This document shows positions 24,101-34,738 of a stretch of 64,000 bases of DNA, piece after piece; position 1 is the first letter of the stretch, and each line of letters opens with the position of its first letter. The stretch is from Casuarina equisetifolia (taxonomy: Eukaryota > Streptophyta > Magnoliopsida > Fagales > Casuarinaceae). Below the pieces are notes generated by a model. That model was not told the DNA's origin and ran no database searches. It was given only the letters and a program-made list of their open reading frames with translations. The translations under genes and the position numbers were made by a program. The stretch is from assembly GCA_028551475.1 (NCBI GenBank), contig CM052362.1, forward strand, positions 20,008,021 through 20,072,020, read 5' to 3'.

Positions 24101-24428
24101 ATCATCAAGCGGGCTTTCATCTGCTCTCTTAATGTTCTCAATTACTTAGGAGATTTAAGTGAAAACATGGAACATGACTTTGCAGGCAATTCATTATAAA
24201 AAGGGGTATTCAAGGCTTATAAAGCACTTCACAGTACTATTCTTTTTAGTGTGGGACTGAATATTTAATAGCTTAGATCTTAAGGAAAAGATTCTAAGGG
24301 TCCCATATGATTTATCATTTGTTAAATCCTAACAGCTAAATATATGAGAAACACGGTTTGGAAAATGGGTTTAAAAAGATTATAAGGAAACACTACTTTG
24401 GGCCCCTTTTGGTAGCAGAAGCACATTG
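21150..24428. other. Intergenic between ABCG and first LEA_2 gene
   Basis: No gene is recognised. The left part is the ABCG upstream region. A 43-bp tandem duplication lies at 21468-21553. A minus-strand stretch at 23418-23648 has a protein-like look but no family I know, and no ATG-to-stop frame over 80 codons. Confidence 0.5.
21468..21553 (+). repeat. 43-bp tandem duplication
   Basis: Two units start ATTCATTTCTCAGTT, at 21468 and 21511, and share GTACACATTTTAACTTC. They are nearly identical and lie about 320 bp upstream of the ABCG start codon. Confidence 0.85.
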
Positions 24429-24437
24429 CTATATATT
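24429..24437 (+). promoter_or_regulatory. Candidate TATA box of first LEA_2 gene
   Basis: CTATATATTA lies about 105 bp upstream of the ATG at 24539. It is a plausible core promoter by position. Confidence 0.45.
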
Positions 24438-24538
24438 AAGGTCATCTTTCTGCGGCCAACAGCACGCCCTCTATTCATACTTAGCTCTTTTCAAGCCTCA
24501 GTCCCACCTAGATAAGTTCATCCTGCGACCAGGGAGAA

Positions 24539-25123
24539 ATGCCGAAGATGACAACCGGCGACGAAGATGCACGTCGTAAAAGCAAAAGGAAGTGCTTCTT
24601 GGCATTCATTTTTGCTGGCTTCATAGCACAAACCGCAACTACAGTGCTCTTTGTGCTACTGGTAATGCGCTTCCGGAATCCTAAGGTCCGGTTAGGTTCA
24701 GTCACTGTTGAAAGCCTAAGCTTGAATTCCTCAGCGTCCTTGCCCTCCTTCAGCTTGAAACTTAATGCTCAAGTTACCGTCAAAAACACCAATTTTGGTA
24801 ACTTCAAGTTCGATAACAGTACAGCTGCAGTTTCCTATAGGGGTGCTGAGATTGGAAAGGGCACTATAATTAAGGCAGGGGCAAGTGCTCGATCGACAAA
24901 GAAGCTTAACGTTACGGTGTCAGCAAGTTCGAGCACGGTATCAACGAATTCTCACTTGCGGAGTGACATCGATTCCGGGATCGTTCAGCTTAGCAGCCAT
25001 GCAAAATTAAGCGGGAAGATACATTTGTTGAAGTTTTTCAAGAAGAAAAAGACGGCTGAAATGAATTGCACCATGGAGCTTAATACCAAGACAAAAGCCA
25101 TCCAGAATTTGGCATGCAAATGA
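24539..25123 (+). CDS. LEA_2 family protein (At1g64065-like), copy 1
   Basis: This is a 194-aa single-exon protein with a short basic cytosolic N-terminus, one membrane helix at about residues 21-43 and a LEA_2/NHL-type beta domain. The domain shows VTVKNTNFGNFKFDNS, a GxGTI... strand, ARSTKKLNV and a closing CTMELNTKTKAIQNLACK. The architecture matches the 'late embryogenesis abundant protein At1g64065-like' group related to NDR1/HIN1-like proteins, probably membrane-anchored. Precise function is unknown; relatives are linked to stress or defence responses. It is the first of three paralogues in 6.7 kb. Start ATG 24539 precedes a second in-frame ATG four codons on. A T-rich stretch follows the stop. 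Confidence 0.92.
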   Translation: MPKMTTGDEDARRKSKRKCFLAFIFAGFIAQTATTVLFVLLVMRFRNPKVRLGSVTVESLSLNSSASLPSFSLKLNAQVTVKNTNFGNFKFDNSTAAVSYRGAEIGKGTIIKAGASARSTKKLNVTVSASSSTVSTNSHLRSDIDSGIVQLSSHAKLSGKIHLLKFFKKKKTAEMNCTMELNTKTKAIQNLACK

Positions 25124-28100
25124 AAATACTCGATTGCTTTCTTTTCTTTTTCTTTTTTTTTTTTCTTTTCTTGGATTGCTGAATGTATGATTTATCTTAT
25201 ATATGGATCTATATATGGAGAGAGTTTCTATGTTGTAAGCCATTGTTCTTTGGACATTCTATGATGCTTGCGTGTGATTACCTTGTCGGTTTGACCATTG
25301 AGAACATTCCCATATCTACTTTATTAAGTTCTTTGCTTCAACTCAATTTTTCCTGTTCTTGGAAAGTCTGTTTCTTTTTAAGTTTTGCACTGCAAATGCT
25401 TTCTGCAGTTGGGACCTTTTTTGTTCACCTTCTTGATTCTAGTACAGGGTTCAGTTTGAACTCTCATAAAGATTGCATATCCTCCTCGTCTTTACGATAA
25501 TGTATGATGCAGTTGATGGTGCTTTCAGCTCCATCCTTCTACATCAGTTTATTTGAAGTCATCTTCTATTTCACGTATAGTAAATGTATACAACTTGATA
25601 AAGTTCATTGACTTGGGTAATATAAAAGATGAAACTTTTGATGTTGGCCAAGAAGGGAAACTAAAAGTAATATAATGTAACAACCTCAACCTTTGAGTTA
25701 AAAGATCTAAACCTATTGGCATTAATAGATCAATTATTCTTAGATTGTAATATTCTGTCATGTTTTTAAACCAATGCTTTTAGTGATACTCTTTAGGGCA
25801 GTACACTCTGGTCACTCCGCAGGGCTCTCTCTTCTCATGCCTCCTTCTTGGTGTTTCAAGTCCCAAGATTAGTCCAGGTAGACTCCCTCAATGCACAAAG
25901 TCATGATGTGGAGTATAGCTCCAATACTAATTAGAACAAATCCAATCACTAAGCTAAAAGGCTTAAACTTCTTGACATGGTGGGTTTAATTACTCTTAGA
26001 CCATAACAACTAAATAAATAGTCTTCTCTCAAAAAGCTACTCTCAACTTCCAACTACAATATTATTCGAAGGGTTCATACCAGTGCAGCAGTGCTGCCAT
26101 AGCCACAAAAACTATTTTATCCTTGATCATAACCCTGCCTAAATCATATGGCAAAACCTTTAACAAGTAAAGGTGAGACATTGTTAATCTTATCTGATTT
26201 CCTGGCCCTCTAGAGACGATGATTGAGGAGCGAAGTAGTGCGAATAAGAACTGTTTCTGGGGCCAAATTCATCTGGATTTTTTTCAAAAGTGAAAACAAG
26301 CCACGGTTAGGAGGGTCACCACACCACTTGCTTTAGACCAATTATGCAAGAATCTTTTTCCTTCAACTGGACTATCGACTCACGAACCCGGTCAGAAGAG
26401 TAGTAGACATAATCACATGTATGGCCATTCCATCCATAAAAAAGCAGGACGAGATCGAGGACCCCATGTTAACATGTCAGAAGTAGTAGTCTATCAGCAC
26501 ATGTCAAAAGTCGCTTTCGAATAATCTGAAGAACATAGAGCTCAACAATAACTGTTAAATAAACTTTGTCTGCTGATTAGATAATCAGGACTTTGAAGAT
26601 TTGTTATATCAAACAGAGTGATGGTTTGCTTTGCAATTGTGAAAGAAAAACAGTAAAACTCTGAAAATTTACAGGCAAAATTGAATGAATAAACCTGCAC
26701 AATGAGTAACAAACGTCCGATGTTAATCCAGAATCTTCTCCCAGCTGCTATAATTAAGTACATCACTTGTCTGTTAATCATTGCTATTCCATCCTAATCT
26801 TTGAATTCCTAAGCCTTTTGCCTCCTTCTTTCCTGGTTTTATCGGGCATTAACTTGAAAAAAATTTCAAATCAGTATGTGGTACTTAATTCACTCCTCTA
26901 TTGTATTTTAATATTGTAATTGTATTGTTAATGGTGCATAACATGTGAGGAATTTTGTGAAAACGGGGGTGATTTCGGTAGCGCATCTCCACGAGGGTCA
27001 AAATTTTCAATACCAAAAATAATAGTGATCAAACAATAACCTTTTAATTCTTTAGTATATTTACATTCTCATGCTACTTCTCATGTGCAAAAAATCTCAT
27101 ACTAAAAGCATGATCCTTTTTAATGAAGTTTAAATTAAAAAAATATATTATTTTAATTCTAGACCTAAATTAAACTTTCAAACTTCTTAATTTAGTATTA
27201 GAATACAAGTTAAATTTTCTCCACTTGTGTGACCTTACTTGACATGTAAGGGTATGTGCATAGGATGAAAGTTCCATATTGAAAGCATAATTCTCTGAAA
27301 CTTAAATAAAAAAAAATATTCTACAACCCTCTGGCCAACCTTGGGCTTCCGACTTATCAACTCTTCCCACCAACAAACAGCACCATATATATGCATTGAT
27401 ATTTTGGCTTTGTTTTTTCATTTACCATCCGACTTAAAAGCTACTGTATCTCGAGTTATCATTATGGTAAGATAACTACAATGTTTATCCTCATTTTTGC
27501 AAATATCTAGCAGTGTGACTAGGGTTGAAGGGTTTTTAAGTTCATCATGTATCTGAAATGGTGACACTTGTTAGAAATTAATGGGGTTACCCCGGGCTTA
27601 AGGTGTGATAAAAAAGCCCACTAAGATTAACTTTTTTCAAAGCTGAAGTATGTTCCACGGTAACAAGTACAAGCAGAAGGCATTGGGAAGAACCTCTACG
27701 GAAAGTAAGAGCGGACCATGTCTTCTTCAGTTTTTAGAAACTCAAGTATGCTAAAAGGCTAGAGCTTCACGTGATTTTGGAGTTAAGCTTAGGCGTGTAA
27801 ACTCCATCTTTTGCTATCATTAGAAGTGTTTTGCGCGTTAAGGGAAATCTTTGTTTTCTGTATAAATAACAGAGCATGGGATCATCGTAACTAAGCCTTT
27901 GAACCAAATCTTTTGCTTGTAACTTTGAACCTTTCAGTTCAAACGCTTCATCTCTGCTTGCATGTTTAGTTCATTCTTGTCTAAAACCCACTTTTCTCTT
28001 CGGTTTTAGTTAGCCTGAACAATATGTGTTGATCCTTTTTTATTATTCAAAGCTTTTCAACGCTGTTCATTAACTGCAATCTTCCACGCATAACTCAATC

Positions 28101-28261
28101 ATTCCACAGAAAACTTATGTTACAAAGAAAGGAAAATACGTACTCTATATCATTACGTAAAGAACTACATATGATGAACACTGAACTCGATATATCTTCT
28201 TACACCCTAAAAGATATAATAAAACCAAACATCCAAGTGCTTTTAGTGTCAAACAACAGGA
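25124..28261. other. Intergenic between LEA_2 copies 1 and 2
   Basis: No gene is found. The left end is the 3' UTR of copy 1. A possible solo LTR remnant (27569-28021) is listed separately. The remainder is AT-rich with short unassignable frames. Confidence 0.5.
27569..28021 (+). mobile_element. Possible solo LTR remnant
   Basis: The segment begins TGTTAGAAATTAATGGGG and could end at GCCTGAACA, giving TGTT/AACA termini. It has a TATA-like TGTATAAATAA near 27858 and a T-rich end, in the style of a plant copia LTR. The 5 bp on each side do not match, so there is no target duplication and the boundaries are guesses. It is an old fossil if real. Confidence 0.35.
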
Positions 28262-28903
28262 CTAAACGCACTTCAAATCTTGGACTGCTTTGTTCTTCAA
28301 ATTAACAATCATGGTACAACTCAATTCTGCGGATTTCTTCCTCTTGATCACTTTTATCAGATGTATCTTTCCGTTTAGCTTGGCTTGGCCGCTCAGTGCC
28401 ACCAATCCCAAACTGATATCATTGCGTAAGTTCGCATTTGCCGTGGTCACACTCCCTGCGACTTTCATCTTTTTCGTTGACCTAGCCTTAGCTCTTGCTT
28501 TAGGAACAACAGCGTCACCAACCTGTGTGCCCTTATAAACAAAGGTAATGGTGCTCTTGTCGAACTTAAAGTGACCGAAGTTTGTATTTTTTACGGTGAC
28601 TTCGGCACTGAACCGCATGTTGAGTGTGGGAAAAGTAGCAGAGGAGTTACCAGTAGTGAGTTCTTCAACTGTAATGGACCGTATCCGGAACATGGGATCT
28701 TTGAAACGCAACACTGTGAGTACAAAGACCAAGATGATCATGGTCTGGAACACAGCAAAAGCAGCTGCATAGGCTAGACACTTGGTCCGTTTCTTCCTGC
28801 GACGCCTGTCGGACTCTGCTGTGACAACCTCTACGTCGTTTCCCTTTTCTTGAAATTTGGCTGCTTGCATGGGATAATATACCTGCTGATTCTTCTCTTC
28901 CAT
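28262..28903 (-). CDS. LEA_2 family protein (At1g64065-like), copy 2
   Basis: This 213-aa single-exon paralogue of the genes at 24539 and 30581 is in opposite orientation. A longer polar N-terminus (MEEKNQQVYYPMQAAKF) ends in a basic RRRRKKR stop-transfer cluster, followed by a membrane helix at about 45-67 and the LEA_2 domain. The domain contains VTVKNTNFGHFKFDKS, KARAKARSTKKM and the terminal CTMIVNLKNKAVQDLKCV. I chose the ATG at 28903; 14 in-frame codons upstream begin with TTG and are unlikely to be used. A TATA-like ATATAAATATA lies about 90 bp upstream. Membrane location is inferred; function is not known beyond family. Confidence 0.92.
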   Translation of the reverse strand: MEEKNQQVYYPMQAAKFQEKGNDVEVVTAESDRRRRKKRTKCLAYAAAFAVFQTMIILVFVLTVLRFKDPMFRIRSITVEELTTGNSSATFPTLNMRFSAEVTVKNTNFGHFKFDKSTITFVYKGTQVGDAVVPKARAKARSTKKMKVAGSVTTANANLRNDISLGLVALSGQAKLNGKIHLIKVIKRKKSAELSCTMIVNLKNKAVQDLKCV

Positions 28904-28987
28904 TCCTGGGTTTGGTTTTCTGATCGACTGCAAGTGATCAAACAAGAAAGCAGGTAAACAATTGTGAGAACCTAAGTGTTTCGATGA

Positions 28988-29000
28988 GCTATATTTATAT
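28988..29000 (-). promoter_or_regulatory. Candidate TATA box of second LEA_2 gene
   Basis: On the minus strand the sequence AAATATAAATATAG lies about 90 bp upstream of the ATG at 28903. Confidence 0.45.
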
Positions 29001-30580
29001 TTGCTTGCATAAAGCTATAGGACTATGAAATTGTATAAAATAGACCGATTAGTTCAAGATAGGGCCTTCCTGGAAATATCTCAAACAACGAACAGGTAGC
29101 CCTTGGGGTGGAGCGTGCTTTATCAGATGGTTTTCAAACGCGTCCAAAGTTGCTCCCATCGGAAATGGCACAAAGCCTTTGTCATTACGACTTATAGGAA
29201 AGAACTTGCTGGGCCGAGATGTGATTAGTGAATAATTTACCACAACAAAGATAGAAGCTTCTATATGGTCCTTTAAGTCAATTTCACTCAACCGCGTTGT
29301 AATTTCTACGGTGGATATAGGGAAGCATGGCTTTTCATTCAACACGCCTTATCATGGAAGGCACGCGTTTGAAAACCGTGGTCGTCTGAATGCTGTTCCT
29401 TCTTTCAGTAACGTGTTTACCACGAAGCAAGACCAAGATGAAAAGGTGTTTAAGATATTTAATTGGACCACCAAGAAGACTACTTTGGTATTAAGGATTT
29501 GGACAGGAAGGTGGGAATTAAAGTAAATCTTCCCACCAAATTTTGTTTGATGGTTTCATGATTCAAAGCTAAGATACTTGTTTTGCCAAAAAAAAAATTT
29601 AACTTTAACTTCCATTATCATCTCGATTACACATAAAAGGCAATCCTAAAAACCTTTCTCGGCTTTAAATTCTTAGATTAACCACGAGTAGGTAAAATTT
29701 TGTCTTAACAAGGACTCCGATTAAGCCCCACACCATTTAAGTCCCTCCCTGTTTCGAATACAGGAAAGTTATTTCTTTCTCTCTTTTTTTTTTTTTTTTC
29801 AGGGTTTCACCATATTCATCATTTTCTTATGTTAATTTGTGGTCAGCCAACGGACTTATGTGGCAAATTGTCTAAGGCCGTCCCGATCGGTGCCAACACC
29901 AAATCAGGCTAGACAAGAGAGAAATGTAGATGAACTTATATCTTTTCCAGGCCCATTCTTTCTATATGGCCAACTTGCATGTGGGCTTTGTGCAACATTT
30001 TCGATAGTGCGTGTGAATTGAGAAAACAAACCTTCGGGCGTTCTATTGCTTGCGTTCTCCTTCTCTTCATTGTGCGAGACTGCACTTAGATTTGCGTTCT
30101 CCTTCTCTTCCTTTGTCCAAAACACCCTAAACATGACGACGGAAAGCGAGGACTTGCACGAAAAAGTAAGTTAATATGCTCGAAGTAAATATCTCTGGGA
30201 AATAAATCTGACTTCTTAATTATATTTTCTCTGTTTTATACACTTAGACTTTTCAACTTACTTTTTGGTAATGGCAAAGTGAAAAAGCGATACCATTTGG
30301 GCTGTCAACATCTATATCGACTTGACTCTCTTTTGAGTCATTTTCCGATGCCATGCATAATCAAGTATCAACTCAACGTGTTCAAAGAAAGCCACGAAAG
30401 TCAAATTTCAGGACCACTGTCCGCGTGCACATTTGAAAAAAATTAGTGTTTGGAAAAATTTTCAAACAACGTATTTATTTATTCTTTTTTTTATGACTGC
30501 TCTCATAAAAACCATTTGCACAATCATACTCATTTGTGAAGGTAGAGCTCAGATAATCTCACTTTTCAGGGACGAAAAAA
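29001..30580. other. Intergenic, shared upstream region of LEA_2 copies 2 and 3
   Basis: Copies 2 and 3 are divergent, so these 1.6 kb hold both promoters. A minus-strand frame of about 98 codons (29049-29345) has no ATG at its start and no family I know. A 15-bp inverted repeat ties 29132 to 29362. A poly-T run occurs at about 29786. Confidence 0.5.
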
Positions 30581-31213
30581 ATGACAGAGAAGGGTCAATC
30601 ACCCCTTCCCTTGGCACGGGCCAACGACCAAGACGGCTCCGGCAGGGAGTCACTCACGGCAAACAAAGAGCGACGCAAAAGGAAGCGCATGAAGTGCATA
30701 GCATATGTCACCGCTTTTGCTGTGTTCCTAGCCGCAGTCATACTGGTGCTCCTTCTAACAGTGATGCGGTTCAGAAGTCCCAAGTTCCGGATGCTGGCTG
30801 GGACAATCAAGAGCAATAAAGATGTTACAGTGTCTTCATTTAGCCTTCCTTTGGATTCTCAGTTCACGATAGAGAACAGCAACTTCGGTCCTTTCAAAGT
30901 CGAACATGGCACCGTTAGTTTCGCCTACAAGGGCATGACTGTTGGTGAGGCCACTATTGGAAAGGCTCGAGCCAGGGCGCGGTCGACCGAAATGGTGAAT
31001 GCAACAGTTACCCTGAGTTCTCAAGGCTTGGCCGGCAATTCTGGGTTAGAAAGTGATCTGGCTGGGGCTCTTTTGCCGCTGATCAGCAGCTCGAAGTTGG
31101 ATGGAAAAGTGCACCTGTTTAAGGTTATCGAGAAAAAGAAATCTGCTCGGATGGATTGTTCCTTCGAGATTAATTTGGGATTGCGGATAATCCAGAATTT
31201 GAAATGCAATTGA
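30581..31213 (+). CDS. LEA_2 family protein (At1g64065-like), copy 3
   Basis: This 210-aa single-exon protein has a polar N-terminus (MTEKGQSPLPLARANDQDG), a basic cluster ERRKRKRMK, a membrane helix at about 40-62 and a LEA_2 domain. The domain contains FTIENSNFGPFKVEHG, KARARARSTEM and a terminal CSFEINLGLRIIQNLKCN. It is the most diverged of the three: NTNFG has become NSNFG and the FKFD strand is FKVE. Start ATG 30581 follows an A-rich leader. It is likely membrane-anchored with the domain outside or peripheral, by family analogy. Its arrangement with copies 1 and 2 indicates local duplication followed by an inversion. Confidence 0.92.
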   Translation: MTEKGQSPLPLARANDQDGSGRESLTANKERRKRKRMKCIAYVTAFAVFLAAVILVLLLTVMRFRSPKFRMLAGTIKSNKDVTVSSFSLPLDSQFTIENSNFGPFKVEHGTVSFAYKGMTVGEATIGKARARARSTEMVNATVTLSSQGLAGNSGLESDLAGALLPLISSSKLDGKVHLFKVIEKKKSARMDCSFEINLGLRIIQNLKCN

Positions 31214-34014
31214 TGTTTGGACATGACCTTGTTGATGTGGTTGCCACATAAGACAACCCCGACGAGCTTCCTGCAAAAGCTCATAGAACCCTACAACACA
31301 CCCCTATTCTCAGCGGTAGCTGCTAGAGCCTTCTACACACGCGACTGAGACAAGAGCGGTGCTTGTAGTTTGAAACATTCTATTTTTATAGATGTTGATT
31401 GTATTTTATCTTTATCTTGGGACTAATTTCTCCCAACAAAATCTCAATAAATGGTTTCCTTGTTAATCTAATATACAAGTTTTACACATGCAACAATTGA
31501 TGTCTTCTTACAATATCCCCTTTCCTTTTCCCTTTTTCTTTTTTGTATCTTCTTGCTTTTTCCTTTGGTTCTTTCCTGCTGTGAACCAATGAACACTAAA
31601 ATCCGTTGATAACATGGTTCCTTGTGTGCCTACTTTTTTCTGTTTTGATCCTTGTTTTGAACTCAGATTTATGGTTCCCTCAGTCTATCAGTCTACTGCC
31701 TCAACGGATTAATTCTACAAGGTATTTTAGGAAAGTTTCATCGTTTCTTAGGAAAACTTTACCAATCTATAGCATCAGAATCCAATGGCATTTGTCATCC
31801 AGTGCCGACACATGCAACAAAGTTGTCTTTTTTTTTACTATTTAATGGCAGTTAGCCTAGTGGAGCGTGGAAAACTTGGTTGACCTGAAGATTCAAAGAC
31901 AAGCTAGATTGATAATGGATAAAAACTTAAAGAACCAACTCTGTCCAACCATTTTCATTTGACTGATCAACAAGATAAACAATGTATAGTTGACACAAGT
32001 GGAGAAAGGGACACACAACAGCAAGTGTAAGTTATCTCAGCAGTTGGGTCTGCATGTTCTATTCCTAATCTTTCATGCTTCATTATTACAAAGCTTAGTT
32101 GAGATGACCCCAATTTAGACGCCTCTGCATTTCAACTCAACTTTTTGACCTTGTCGAAATTTCTGATTAAGATCAAGGGAGTGCTGAGCTCCCCACATCT
32201 TTATCAACTTTTCGACATCGCCACACAAAATTGAAAGTTAGCTAAAAAAATTTAGTACTAGACCAATGCCCAGTCATGGTAGGGTAGGTTCATTCTTATC
32301 ATCTTCCAGAAGTGCTGTTTAGTGGTATGAAAGTGTATGAGTTTCGTCTCCCATTTGAGTTACCTTCATTCCTTGATTGATTTTACCCCCTAAATGACAA
32401 TAGTTGGTGCAGTTCTTGCGGCCTTCAGTGAGTTTTACACAGAAGCCCTCCTGAAATGTTGGCCCACTCAGTCAGGGCCCATGGCCTTCTGTTAATGGAC
32501 AACTGCCCTTCTTGTTGCCAACCTTGTCCTTAACCAAACCAAAGGCCCATTCTTTCTCCCTTCCTCTTCCTGCCATGCACCCACCTCAAAAACATGAACT
32601 ATTTAAGCACAAAAATGGCATATGTCGGTGCTTCCCACGGGAAACTTCCCCCATGCGAAAAACGTTTGTTGCCAAACAATGAATATCTTTCACCCCAGCA
32701 GACAAGGAAACCGAGATCGTTATCTTACGCCACCAAGCTATATAACTTTGATATTCTTTTGATTATTTTAAGGTCCCGATTGTCGTTTTGCTTTATATTT
32801 TTTACATGGTTTGAGTAATCTTGATTAAATGTCCTGTGGATAAGACACGTAAGATGAATCCATTGAACCAAGCGAGAGACACTGATTGCAATCTCAATGT
32901 GTTCCCAAGGACGATGTTTTCCCTAACAAGGAAAGTACTTATGGGAAAATGGATTCACATGATGAAGTGCAAGCATACGCTCTGCATTGGTGCAAATACG
33001 CGAACCACAAGTTGCAACGTCGATGACACAAGGAGACAAAAAATCAGCAGAGAAAACAGAGCCAATCTACGCTCCTCGGACGAAAATATGATGTCGGGTC
33101 TTTGTTTGTGCCATGTCCCTTGGTTCACTGCATCCTTTCTGAAAACAGTAGTTGACACTCCGGTTTTCAAGTTCTGTGATAAGTTGGTGCAATGAACCGT
33201 CCTTTTGGCGTCGTGATCTCCATATGTTAGACAAGGAGGCTGCTGTTTTTTCTTTTTTTACTTGACATGGACACAGCTCTTTGTCGTACAAGCGACTTGT
33301 TTGCAGGAATAGATATTTCATTCTCATATGTAGACGCTAAGTTGTATCTGTGTTTGCCGACTGCTCTCTTTTCCAGGTTATGGGTCCCTTGAAACTGTGC
33401 TACCGAACGTTGCTGCAAAAAACAAAGAAGAGCTGTAAGGAAAAGGTTTTCTAAGCTGGCAATTTGGCCAGAAAAACAGTATCATTCTCCTGAGCCGTTG
33501 GTATGAATCTAAAGCAAAACTCTCTGTTATGTCAAATCAATAAGATGCGTAATGTATGTAAACGATCTCCTAGAGGGAAAAAGCACCAGTTTTTACTGCG
33601 AGGAAATTAAGTTTAAAACAGTATATCAAGTACAGCAATAAATAAACCTCTTTCTTTTAATCGCAAAACCCTACAAGCATGTAGATGCTGCAATAAAGTG
33701 AATATAAAACTAGACACAAGTCTAGTTGAGAAAAACAAAAAGGAGACACTGGCTTACTTTTAATGTTGTCAAGGGGAGAAACTCAAATGGATTGCGAATT
33801 ACAAGTCTTCAAGTTGCTAGATTAAGAACAAAAATTGTCACAAAGAAATATTACTTCAAGAATTCAAAATTTGGAATTGACATACTGTCGTAATCTCAAA
33901 ACTAAATGTAGAAAACCTACGTCAGCAAGCCACACAAAATTCCAACTTGTTTATTCATTGAGGACTACTTCAAAATAAAAGAAACTCTATTGTCACATGT
34001 CTAGGTTTTATTCC

Positions 34015-34325
34015 AAAATATCAATTTAATAAGGAAAGTAGTTAGACCTTCTTATATGACCAAATTTTCTCATTTGCCTTATTAATGTAAAAAAGTCTGT
34101 AAAATTTTTCTCCATCCAAATCCGTGTTAGGCCCTCTACCTACTTTACAATGGGAGATAGTTGTTGCAAGAACTATTAGGTTGAGTGCAATTTAACTTTG
34201 ATGTCAATTATCACAAGCCTAAGTCTCATCTTAAAATATTAACCTAATTAAGAGAATAGTCAAACTTTATTATATAGTCAAATTGTCTCACTTGACTTCT
34301 TGGTGTAAGAGAAATCTGTAAAACT
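34015..34325 (+). repeat. Diverged direct repeats, 217-bp spacing
   Basis: 34015-34107 and 34231-34325 align by eye (AAAATAT.AA..TAAT, TTATAT..CAAATT.TCTCA, GTAA.A.A..TCTGTAAAA) at perhaps 70% identity. Both copies lie in AT-rich non-coding DNA; they may be an old element fragment or an old duplication. Confidence 0.6.
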
Positions 34326-34703
34326 ATGTTCTTATGAATTAGGTTGGATTAAGTTACCATTCTTTTAACCTATCTCAAGCCAAACCAGCGAATCAATATA
34401 AAATAATTTTTTTAAAAAACTATATTTAACAGTTTTCTCCTTCAAACTTTAGTTGGTTGTAGGAAAAGACATGGTAACAAGACTTGGAACCATTTTCAAT
34501 CAAAAGCTGTCGGGCCAAGGGAAAAGGTACGTGCTGATCTGCTTCATGGGCGGTCTAACTTTGAATAAGTCTAGTCTCAGCACGAGCATACACTTTTCTT
34601 AAGCATTTTTGTCTATAAGTGAATATGTATTATATTTGAATATAAATTTTGATATTATACTAAAAGCTTGTTTGTTTTGAGAATTGACTTATAAAAAAAA
34701 TGC

Positions 34704-34738
<35 letters not shown>
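34704..34738 (+). repeat. (ATT)n microsatellite
   Basis: About eleven or twelve perfect TTA/ATT units in a row. Confidence 0.95.

Noticed and set aside
28290-28777. Plus-strand frames opposite LEA_2 copy 2
   Set aside because: Shadows of the real minus-strand coding region.
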